This document shows positions 5,209 through 10,687 of a DNA stretch of 10,687 bases, one piece after another (the stretch's first letter is position 1; the number at the start of each line of letters is the position of its first letter). Made by a program: the position numbers and the translations under genes. Source of the DNA: Clostridia bacterium (GTDB taxonomy: Bacteria; Bacillota; Clostridia; Peptostreptococcales; Anaerovoracaceae); the NCBI GenBank assembly GCA_900754795.1, contig CAAEEA010000039.1, forward strand, positions 1 through 10,687. Reading direction: 5' to 3'. The notes under the pieces are model-generated. The model saw only the letters and a program-made list of their open reading frames with translations. It had not been told where the DNA came from and made no database searches.

Positions 5209-5748
5209 ATGAAAACCAATGCAAATCAGAACACATCAACCATCTACTACCGTCCGCTCAAGCAGTGGATCGATGTCACCCCGGAACAGAAACGGGACTG
5301 GGAGCGGTTCGTAGGAACTACCCGCAAGGCAAAACAGAGAGCCGGAGCCTGCTGTATCCCGTACAAAAAGAGCTACAAGTGCGACGGTATTTGCGACACC
5401 TGCGAGTTCCGCTGTATCCCGAAAGACGCTCCCCAGCATCTCTCCATCGACACAGAAATGGAGAACGCCTATGAGAACGGTGTCTCCCGCACCAGCTTTC
5501 TTGCGGACAGCAGGCTGACCACAGAGATCGATATCGACTCCCTGATCCTGAACGGTCTGCTCACGGAGCTTCAGTCAACCGACCCGGAAAGCTATGAGAT
5601 CCTCATGGCAATTGCGGACGGGCTTTCCGAACGCGCCGGCGCAGAGCGGCTGCAGATGCCCCGGAACACCTTAGAATACACATCTCCCGAAGATCTTTCG
5701 GCAGGCCTTGACGTGCTCAAAGCATATCTTAAAAAACTGGCCTGGTAA
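5209..5748 (+). CDS. Element-type sigma-70-like factor, C-terminally truncated and fused to a foreign tail
   Basis: A 179-aa frame. The ATG at 5209 is chosen because GGAGG lies 8 nt upstream; an in-frame ATG at 5152 falls inside the terminator leader. The start STIYYRPLKQWIDVTPEQ and a cysteine cluster (C48, C49, C58, C62, C65, C69), which looks zinc-binding, resemble the small sigma factors of Firmicutes conjugative elements, as I recall them. A region-4-like helical part follows (about 110-154, SYEILMAIADGLSERAGAERLQMPRNT). It stops inside the recognition helix, where family members normally continue with basic residues. From about residue 156 the sequence (EYTSPEDLSAGLDVLKAYLK) resembles an aminotransferase C-terminus instead. 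DNA recognition by region 4 is probably lost, so the product is likely inactive or altered. No excisionase or integrase follows. Confidence 0.72.
   Translation: MKTNANQNTSTIYYRPLKQWIDVTPEQKRDWERFVGTTRKAKQRAGACCIPYKKSYKCDGICDTCEFRCIPKDAPQHLSIDTEMENAYENGVSRTSFLADSRLTTEIDIDSLILNGLLTELQSTDPESYEILMAIADGLSERAGAERLQMPRNTLEYTSPEDLSAGLDVLKAYLKKLAW
5674..5748 (+). pseudogene. Remnant 3' end of a chromosomal PLP aminotransferase gene
   Basis: The last ~24 codons of the fused frame (YTSPEDLSAGLDVLKAYLK) have the shape of a class I/II aminotransferase C-terminus. Compare the C-terminus of the aminotransferase at 9252-10376 in this window (RIGYAFDSKLLKEGLDKFTE): aromatic, D or E, hydrophobic, GLD, then an amphipathic last helix. 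It converges on the M20 gene with 2 nt between stop codons and shares its terminator, as expected for a native gene end. The breakpoint is about 5670-5680. The match is by eye over a short stretch. Confidence 0.45.
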
Positions 5749-5760
5749 ATTCAGGCCTTT
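5731..5760. terminator. Bidirectional terminator of the M20 gene and the opposing tail
   Basis: GGCCTG (5739-5744) pairs with CAGGCC (5752-5757) around 7 nt that include parts of both stop codons. On the minus strand a run of six T follows (5736-5731); on the plus strand CCTTT follows. It ends the M20 transcript. Confidence 0.65.
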
Positions 5761-6941
5761 ATGTCCGAAAATTCTTCCTTTATGGCTCTGAGATGGGAAG
5801 GGTCTGTCATCAGCTCAACGGCGGTCATCCCAAAGGCCTTCACGAACTCCAGACCGTTTTCCATCGCCTCCCGGGAACATGCCTTCTGTGCAAATTCCGG
5901 AGTGTGCGGACCGTAATGGCTGCCGTCCGGAAGAGGTCCCATACCGCACATAAGCTGTATAGCCGGACATTCGTAACTGACATTGCCCAGATCGGAAGAA
6001 CCCGATAGTATCTGCGTGCCGTAACGTGTGATCTGATGCCCCAGTTTCTCATACTGCCGGCACGCCAGTTCGGAAAGGTACATGTTGCTGTTCGTATCCA
6101 TAAAGTCCGCCTCAGTTTCGCTGACTTTTAAAGAGGCGCCTGTACCTGCCGCCGCTCCTTCGGCGCAGGCTGTCACTTTTCTGAGAAGTTCTTCTACATA
6201 TGACATCTTGTTTGCTCTTATATAAAATACGGCTGAAGTATAGTCGGGAATGATGTTTGGCGCCGTCCCTCCTTTTTCTATAATACCGTGTATTCTCGCG
6301 TCCTGTCTCGTCTGCTGCCTCATGGCGTTTACAAGATTGAAAAAATTTATCATAGCGTCAAGAGCATTTATTCCTTCATAAGGAACTTCTGCCGCGTGAG
6401 CCGGCTTTCCGAAAAATTCAAATCTGCGGCATACCATGGCGTTTGTGTTTTGCGAGCTGCCGTTTGTCTCAAGGGGATGAGCCATCATAGCGGCGTCGTA
6501 TTCTCTGAACGCGCCTTTCTCGGCCATTTTTACTTTTGCTCCTTCAGTTTCTTCCGCCGGCGTACCTATCACGTGGATCTCTCCGCCGTATTTGTCGACA
6601 AATTTTCTGACAACTATACCCGTTCCCACAGAGATCATGGCAATGAGATTATGACCGCAGGCATGTCCCAGTTCCGGCAAAGCGTCGTATTCGGCAAGCA
6701 TGGCGATCTTCGGACCGTCTTCAGCGCCTCTATAGACGGCCTTATACGCCGTTTCTATCCCGCAGAAAGCGTCAGTTATCTCAAATCCGTATTTACCGAG
6801 AAGTTCTTTCTGGCGGGCGCATGCTCTGTACTCCTGATTGCCTGTTTCAGGATCATTGTATATATCAAGGGCAAGCTTCTTCAGTTCGGCCGAAATCTCC
6901 GCCGTCGTCTCCTGTATCAAGTCAAGATCTTTCTTTTCCAT
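5751..6941 (-). CDS. M20 family amidohydrolase (AbgB/Acy1-like)
   Basis: A 396-aa cytoplasmic zinc hydrolase of the M20D amidase/carboxypeptidase group. Such enzymes cleave N-acyl or peptide-like amide bonds, for example p-aminobenzoyl-glutamate or N-acyl amino acids. Metal and catalytic motifs are visible: EYDALPELGHACGHN (84-98, H93 and H97 likely zinc ligands or neighbours), catalytic glutamate pair in TPAEE (E130, E131), AHPLE (H155), and the C-terminal histidine in HYGPHTPEF (H346). The central dimerisation domain includes GKPAHAAEVPYEGINALDA (178-196). Length and order fit the family with nothing missing. Ribosome binding site GGAGA lies 6 nt before the ATG. The gene follows rubrerythrin by 70 nt across a terminator; I see no clear promoter of its own. 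The EYDALPELGHACGHN signature favours the AbgB/PM20D2 branch; the exact substrate cannot be told. Confidence 0.9.
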   Translation of the reverse strand: MEKKDLDLIQETTAEISAELKKLALDIYNDPETGNQEYRACARQKELLGKYGFEITDAFCGIETAYKAVYRGAEDGPKIAMLAEYDALPELGHACGHNLIAMISVGTGIVVRKFVDKYGGEIHVIGTPAEETEGAKVKMAEKGAFREYDAAMMAHPLETNGSSQNTNAMVCRRFEFFGKPAHAAEVPYEGINALDAMINFFNLVNAMRQQTRQDARIHGIIEKGGTAPNIIPDYTSAVFYIRANKMSYVEELLRKVTACAEGAAAGTGASLKVSETEADFMDTNSNMYLSELACRQYEKLGHQITRYGTQILSGSSDLGNVSYECPAIQLMCGMGPLPDGSHYGPHTPEFAQKACSREAMENGLEFVKAFGMTAVELMTDPSHLRAIKEEFSDIKA

Positions 6942-6964
6942 CTCTGTCTCCGTTCTTTTTTATG

Positions 6965-6998
6965 GTCAAAACAAACGCGGCCGGATTATCGGCCGCGT
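6965..6998 (-). terminator. Terminator after rubrerythrin
   Basis: ACGCGGCCG (6975-6983) pairs perfectly with CGGCCGCGT (6990-6998), 6-nt loop. On the minus strand the tract TTTGTTTTG follows the stem. Confidence 0.85.
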
Positions 6999-7011
6999 CT
7001 GACGACTATTT

Positions 7012-7548
7012 CTAATAATTTTCTGCTCTTACTTCAAAGAAGCTCTGCGGATGCGAGCATACAGGACATACCTGCGGAGCTTTCTTGCCCATTACAAGAT
7101 GGCCGCAGTTTCTGCATTCCCACATGGTCTCATCGGCTTTTTCAAATACGGCTTTCATCTCCACATTGTTGAGAAGCGCTCTGTATCTTTCTTCGTGATG
7201 TTTTTCTATCTCAGCTACCATGGCAAACTGGGCGGCCAGAACATCGAAACCTTCTTCTTTTGCTTCTTTCGCAAACTGAGCATACATGTCCGTCCACTCA
7301 TAGTTTTCTCCTTCGGCAGCGGCAAGCAGGTTCTGAGCTGTATCGCCTAACTCGCCGAGAGCTTTGAACCACATCTTCGCGTGTTCTTTCTCGTTGTCGG
7401 CGGTCTTCTGGAAAATAGCGGAGATCTGCTCATATCCCTCTTTTTTAGCTACACTCGCGAAATAAGTGTACTTGTTTCTCGCCTGAGATTCTCCGGCGAA
7501 AGCAGTTCTCAGATTAGCTTCTGTCTTTGTTCCTTTAAGATCTTTCAT
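7012..7548 (-). CDS. rbr: Rubrerythrin
   Basis: A 178-aa non-haem diiron peroxidase that reduces hydrogen peroxide with electrons from rubredoxin/NADH oxidoreductases in anaerobes. The N-terminal ferritin-like four-helix domain carries the expected ligands: E20, E53, H56, E95, E98, E115 and H118 (motifs AGESQARNKY, ADNEKEHAK, EIEKHHEERY). The C-terminal rubredoxin-like domain binds one iron through C145-x2-C148 and C161-x2-C164 (WECRNCG, VCPVC). Length is normal for the two-domain form. AGGAGG (7560-7555) lies 6 nt before the ATG, inside the end of the perR gene. The two genes overlap by 14 nt, so they are one operon and expression is presumably induced by peroxide through PerR. Confidence 0.96.
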   Translation of the reverse strand: MKDLKGTKTEANLRTAFAGESQARNKYTYFASVAKKEGYEQISAIFQKTADNEKEHAKMWFKALGELGDTAQNLLAAAEGENYEWTDMYAQFAKEAKEEGFDVLAAQFAMVAEIEKHHEERYRALLNNVEMKAVFEKADETMWECRNCGHLVMGKKAPQVCPVCSHPQSFFEVRAENY

Positions 7549-7930
7549 TTTTTACCTCCTGCAATTTTGTGCTTTTTTTACAATCTTCACATAAGTAATA
7601 AGCGTTCAGCTCGTATGTGAGTATGTCTTCTCCGGCGCTCGCTTTGATAGCGTCTTTTACACCGTTTAGCCTGATATCCCTGAGTCTGCCGCAGCATGAG
7701 CATATCAGGTGATCGTGGTGTGTCTCCGCTGAATCAAACCTGTCGGGAGCCTCCGGAAGAGTTATCCGCCTTATGGCGCCTTCATGGCTGAGGGCGTTGA
7801 GATTGCGGTATACCGTACCGAGCGCTATCGAAGGCATCTCTTCACGCGCCTTGAAAAAAATCTCCTCTGCCGTAGGGTGCTTATGTGAGTGCCTGACTAT
7901 GTCCAGCACAAGCTGTCTTTGCTTTGACAC
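7535..7930 (-). CDS. perR: PerR-type peroxide-sensing Fur-family repressor
   Basis: A 131-aa Fur-family repressor. The GTG at 7930 is chosen because AAGAAGG lies 7 nt upstream; the longer in-frame frame reaches back into the promoter. The N-terminal winged helix includes HPTAEEIF and the recognition part LGTVYRNLNAL. The regulatory metal site is complete: the histidine of HKHPT (H18), the aspartate of DRFD, and the histidines of ETHHDH. The residue matching B. subtilis D104 is Asp (GRLRD), typical of PerR rather than Fur. The structural zinc site has CSCC and CEDC. It first senses peroxide by iron-catalysed histidine oxidation, then loses DNA binding. It overlaps the rubrerythrin start, and a 23-bp inverted repeat at its transcription start (7950-7972) suggests autoregulation. 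Assignment to PerR instead of another Fur member is by residue inspection. Confidence 0.9.
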   Translation of the reverse strand: MSKQRQLVLDIVRHSHKHPTAEEIFFKAREEMPSIALGTVYRNLNALSHEGAIRRITLPEAPDRFDSAETHHDHLICSCCGRLRDIRLNGVKDAIKASAGEDILTYELNAYYLCEDCKKSTKLQEVKNERS

Positions 7931-7949
7931 ATTAACACCTTCTTTCAAA

Positions 7950-7972
7950 TTAGGAATGATTCTTATTCTTAA
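7950..7972 (-). promoter_or_regulatory. Probable PerR/Fur-type operator of the perR-rbr operon
   Basis: On the minus strand TTAAGAAT, 7 nt, ATTCCTAA: arms match at 7 of 8 positions. A 7-1-7 Per-box-like core GAATAAG-A-ATCATTC lies within. It starts just downstream of the -10 box, a blocking position. Similarity to the B. subtilis Per box is partial. Confidence 0.6.
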
Positions 7973-7976
7973 ATAT

Positions 7977-8005
7977 AAGATACCACTCCGCTCCCTGTTT
8001 GTCAA
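7977..8005 (-). promoter_or_regulatory. Promoter of the perR-rbr operon
   Basis: Minus strand: -35 TTGACA (8005-8000), 17-bp spacer, -10 TATCTT (7982-7977). The predicted start falls within the operator at 7950-7972. Confidence 0.8.
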
Positions 8006-8050
8006 GAAAGATTTATAATTTTTTTAACGGCTCTGCATGGTCCGCGAATT

Positions 8051-8090
8051 TAAAGAGGCGTACCGGGCCTCGGCCTGATACACCTCTTTA
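8051..8090 (-). terminator. Terminator hairpin after the aminotransferase operon
   Basis: TAAAGAGG (8051-8058) pairs with CCTCTTTA (8083-8090), with GTA/TAC and GC-rich inner pairing. The T tract on the minus strand is short (CTTTAAATT), so efficiency is uncertain, but its place 4 nt after the last gene fits. Confidence 0.65.
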
Positions 8091-8093
8091 CTG

Positions 8094-9251
8094 TCAGAGT
8101 TTTATTTTTTCTATTCTGTCAAAGGCTTCTTTGAGCTTATCCACGCCCACAGTACAAGCCAGACGGGCATAGCCCTCTCCGCACTTTCCGAAAGCGTCGC
8201 CCGGAAGCAGAAGCACATGGGCTTTGGCCAGTATCATATTTACGGCGTCCATGCTGCTCATGCCGCTTCCCTTGATATTTATGAAGAGATAGAAACTGCC
8301 TTTTGGAGGATCTATAACCTTCATCCACGGGATATTGTTTATCCTTTCGGCGGCATACTGCATTCTCTTTTTGTATTCAGCGATGATACCCGGCTGTATC
8401 TCCTTCCTGTTTCTGAGCGCGTATATCGCGGCCCTCTGGGAAATCGACGGAGCGGAGTAGATGATATTCTCTCCCATGTCCTTTAACACCTTGACAATAA
8501 ACGACGGAGCGATGACATTGCCTACTCTCCATCCTGTCATAAGGAAGTTCTTGGAGAAAGAGTTGATGGTTACAGTTCTCTCTTTCATTCCCGGCAGAGA
8601 CATAAACGGAATAAAATCGTTTTCAAAGCTGTATGAAGTATAGATATCGTCAGCGATCACGATGAGATCTTTTTCTTCGGCGATGGCGGCGATGGCCTTC
8701 ATTGTATCTTCGGACAAACAGCTTCCGGTCGGATTGGACGGAGTGTTAATTATCAGAGCCTTAGTCTTAGGTGTAATCAGTGAACGAAGCCTTTCCACGT
8801 TGATCTGGAAATCTTCTTCTTCGTATGTAGGCAGCTCCACAAGCACTCCTCCGGCCATCTCAACCTGAGAAGTATAAGGAGTAAAGAACGGAGCCTGTAC
8901 CAGCACTTCATCGCCCTCATCAAGGATAGCCTGAAGCACCATGTACATGGCAATCAGTCCGGAAGCGGTCACAATCACTTCATCAGGCGCTATGTCAAGA
9001 TCATACTCGTCTTTGTAAAACTTGCGGATCTCATCTCTCAGCTCGATATCTCCATACATGTTTGTATATTTTGTATGGCCTTTCAGAGCGTCCCGGTAAG
9101 CGCCGTCGATGATGATCTTATCGGTAATCAGGTCGGGATCGCCGAGGCTGAGGTTGATACAGTCGTCGTATTTCGCCGCCTGTTCATTGGTGGTTCCAAA
9201 GGGAGTAGACGCGTCCTCCCAGTATTTTTTTGCTAAAAAGCGGTGTTCCAT
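8094..9251 (-). CDS. PLP-dependent aminotransferase, class I/II (aspartate aminotransferase-like)
   Basis: A 385-aa fold-type-I aminotransferase that moves an amino group between an amino acid and a 2-oxo acid. The PLP lysine is K234 in SFSKNFLMTGWRVG. Also visible are the phosphate/ring contacts of NTPSNPTG (N173), D201 and Y204 in ADDIYTSY, R242 and the substrate-carboxylate arginine R363 in ARLACTVG. Length is normal and no key residue is missing. The ATG directly abuts the stop of the gene upstream; AGGAGG lies within that gene's last codons, so translation is coupled. It is the last gene of an operon with a second aminotransferase and a PucR-type regulator. Substrate cannot be fixed from sequence; aromatic, branched-chain or aspartate specificities are all possible. 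Confidence 0.92.
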   Translation of the reverse strand: MEHRFLAKKYWEDASTPFGTTNEQAAKYDDCINLSLGDPDLITDKIIIDGAYRDALKGHTKYTNMYGDIELRDEIRKFYKDEYDLDIAPDEVIVTASGLIAMYMVLQAILDEGDEVLVQAPFFTPYTSQVEMAGGVLVELPTYEEEDFQINVERLRSLITPKTKALIINTPSNPTGSCLSEDTMKAIAAIAEEKDLIVIADDIYTSYSFENDFIPFMSLPGMKERTVTINSFSKNFLMTGWRVGNVIAPSFIVKVLKDMGENIIYSAPSISQRAAIYALRNRKEIQPGIIAEYKKRMQYAAERINNIPWMKVIDPPKGSFYLFINIKGSGMSSMDAVNMILAKAHVLLLPGDAFGKCGEGYARLACTVGVDKLKEAFDRIEKIKL

Positions 9252-10376
9252 TTATTTTTCCTCCTCTAAAAATTCAGTGAATTTGTCAAGTCCTTCTTTC
9301 AGAAGTTTTGAATCAAAGGCGTAGCCTATACGTACCGCGCCTTCCATTTCAAATGCCGCTCCCGGTGTAAACAGGAGACCTTTTTCCCTGATAAGGCGCT
9401 TGCAGAGCTCATATGACGGCATATCAAGATCGTAATACACCAGCGCCGTCGTTCCTGCTACAGGTCTGAGATAATGAACCTGAGGCGTCCTGTTTACCCA
9501 TTCGTCGAGTATCCTGCGGTTTTTTTCAAGAATAGCTCTGTTGCGCTCAAAGATCTTGTCTTTGTGGGCAAGGGCCAAAGAAGCGAGCTTGTCGTCTATC
9601 ATTCCGCATGAAATCGTGTCGTAATCTCTTCTCTCAAGGCAAAGGTGAAGCACATCTTTATCTTTTGACGCTATCCATCCGAGCCTCAGTCCGGCCAGTG
9701 AAAATATCTTTGACATGCTTCCCACGGAAATGCCTCTGTCATAAATATCCACAATAGAATCCATATAGCTTCCGTCTTCTGATATTCCTCTGTAAACTTC
9801 GTCAGAGAGCACGTAAGCGCCCACCCGGGCGGCTATGTCGCTTATCGCTTTCAGCGTCGGCGTCGGTATCCATGAACCGGTCGGGTTATTAGGATTGTTT
9901 ATGGTTATCATCTTGGTGTTTTCGTCCACCAGAGATCTGAGCTCGTCAAGATCCGGCAGGTAATCGTTTTCGGGTCTGAGTTTCAGTATCCTGACTTCGG
10001 CGCCTATGGCCTTTGGTATGGAATAGTGCTGCTGATATGTAGGCAGCACGCATACCATATTATCAGTGCTTTCTATCATGGCGCTGATGACCATCTCATT
10101 GGCTCCTATGGCGCCGTGAGTCGGGATCACATTTTCACCTTTAAGGTCCCGGTACAGCCCCGCCACTCCGTTTACCAGCTCAGGAGATCCGAATATGTGA
10201 CCGTAAGTGAGCCTTGTGTCTTTTAGTCCTGTAAGATAACTGTCGGGATCTTCACCGGCAAGTTCCAGGAGCTCGCCTACAGTAAGGGAGTCGATACATG
10301 TCTCGCCTAAATTATAAACGGCGTCGTCTTCGTAATCATTCATCCACCGTTCTACTTTGAAAGTGTCAATTTTCAT
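9252..10376 (-). CDS. PLP-dependent aminotransferase, class I/II, second paralogue
   Basis: A 374-aa fold-type-I aminotransferase. The start MKIDTFKVERW at 10376 is preferred because GGGGA lies 9 nt upstream; the longer frame adds 10 basic residues without a better site. The key residues are present: NPNNPTG (N164), D192 and Y195 in SDEVYRG, PLP lysine K223 in GSMSKIFSLAGLRLGW, and R349 in VRIGYAFD. The N-terminus (WMNDYEDDAVYNLGETC) differs from its neighbour and from standard aspartate aminotransferases, so this is a divergent branch, not a recent duplicate. It overlaps the end of the regulator gene by 11 nt and abuts the next aminotransferase. Two unlike aminotransferases in tandem under one regulator suggest a shared amino-acid pathway, which is inference. 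Confidence 0.9.
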   Translation of the reverse strand: MKIDTFKVERWMNDYEDDAVYNLGETCIDSLTVGELLELAGEDPDSYLTGLKDTRLTYGHIFGSPELVNGVAGLYRDLKGENVIPTHGAIGANEMVISAMIESTDNMVCVLPTYQQHYSIPKAIGAEVRILKLRPENDYLPDLDELRSLVDENTKMITINNPNNPTGSWIPTPTLKAISDIAARVGAYVLSDEVYRGISEDGSYMDSIVDIYDRGISVGSMSKIFSLAGLRLGWIASKDKDVLHLCLERRDYDTISCGMIDDKLASLALAHKDKIFERNRAILEKNRRILDEWVNRTPQVHYLRPVAGTTALVYYDLDMPSYELCKRLIREKGLLFTPGAAFEMEGAVRIGYAFDSKLLKEGLDKFTEFLEEEK

Positions 10377-10687
10377 CGTTGATTTTCCCCTTTTCCCGGC
10401 TTTCACCGTTATTGTTGCATATGTATATCCTCACGGCCATGGACAGGATCTCATATCCTCTTGTCTCCAGCGCGTTTATACCTGTTATGTTGCTTATGTT
10501 TTTCAGCCTGTAGCGTATGGTGTTTTTGTGCTGCGCCATGGCGTCGGCTGTCTTTTGAAGATCGCCGTCATTCATCACAAAGCTTACCGCCGTTTCCAGC
10601 AGATTTCCGTTGGTCTCCAGATCGTAGTCTTCGAGAGGTTTTATGTACTCGGCGCAGAAATCTCTCATCACCTTGTCTTCGCAGTAA
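10366..10687 (-). CDS. Partial PucR/CdaR-type transcriptional regulator (C-terminal part)
   Basis: The last ~106 codons of a gene that enters from the right edge; the frame stays open to the window end, so the GTG/ATG near 10670 is not taken as the start. The segment matches the C-terminal helix-turn-helix of PucR/CdaR-type regulators: IKPLEDYDLETNGNLLETA, then DGDLQKTADAMAQHKNTIRYRLKNI, then GINALETRGYEILSMAVRIYI. This domain typically follows a GGDEF-like or ligand-sensing part that is outside the window. The end of the gene overlaps the start of the aminotransferase at 10376, so it heads that operon and probably regulates it in response to a metabolite. Confidence 0.85.
   Translation of the reverse strand, partial: YCEDKVMRDFCAEYIKPLEDYDLETNGNLLETAVSFVMNDGDLQKTADAMAQHKNTIRYRLKNISNITGINALETRGYEILSMAVRIYICNNNGESREKGKINDEN

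Noticed and set aside
6288..7172. 294-aa open frame on the plus strand
   Set aside because: It lies opposite the M20 and rubrerythrin genes, which have full motif sets and ribosome binding sites. Its translation is low-complexity, rich in Arg, Ser and Phe, without a recognisable domain.
7931..8005. Extended N-terminus of PerR
   Set aside because: It would translate the operator and reach the -35 box; the GTG at 7930 has AAGAAGG and starts at the usual Fur-family position.

Overview
The window looks like the chromosome of an anaerobic, low-to-moderate GC Firmicute (Clostridia-like). Grounds: strong AGGAGG ribosome binding sites, textbook TTGACA/TATAAT promoters with 17-bp spacers, rubrerythrin with a PerR-type regulator, and a small element-type sigma factor of the kind found in Firmicutes conjugative elements. 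I cannot name the genus.

Bases 1 to about 5675 read as a piece of an integrative element. A partial XRE regulator (left edge, minus) diverges from a two-gene operon encoding an AAA+ ATPase and an intracellular subtilisin-like protease. Gene order, 2-nt spacing and motifs fit the IetAS family, known as a plasmid stabilisation/toxin-antitoxin pair and as an anti-phage defence system. A bidirectional terminator separates it from a minus-strand XRE repressor. That repressor diverges from a 67-aa Cro-like HTH protein and a 49-aa conserved-looking small protein. A strong terminator follows, then a 324-nt leader rich in RNA structure and a truncated element sigma factor.

Two families of 16-bp imperfect palindromes tie this part together. 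GTAACC-N4-GGTTAC sites lie in or at the promoters of the partial regulator, of ietA, of the XRE repressor and of the Cro-like gene. GGAAC-type sites lie around the Cro-like gene and before the 49-aa gene. This suggests a lambda-like switch that also controls the defence pair.

At about 5670-5680 the sigma factor breaks off inside its last helix-turn-helix and continues in frame into a tail that resembles the C-terminus of a PLP aminotransferase. No excisionase or integrase follows, so this looks like the deletion scar of a decayed element.

From 5751 onward everything is minus strand and looks like ordinary chromosome: an M20 amidohydrolase, a perR-rubrerythrin operon with its own promoter and operator, and a tightly packed operon of a PucR/CdaR-type regulator (partial at the right edge) and two fold-type-I aminotransferases. 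The amidohydrolase and aminotransferases suggest amino-acid or acyl-amino-acid metabolism; PerR and rubrerythrin suggest peroxide defence.
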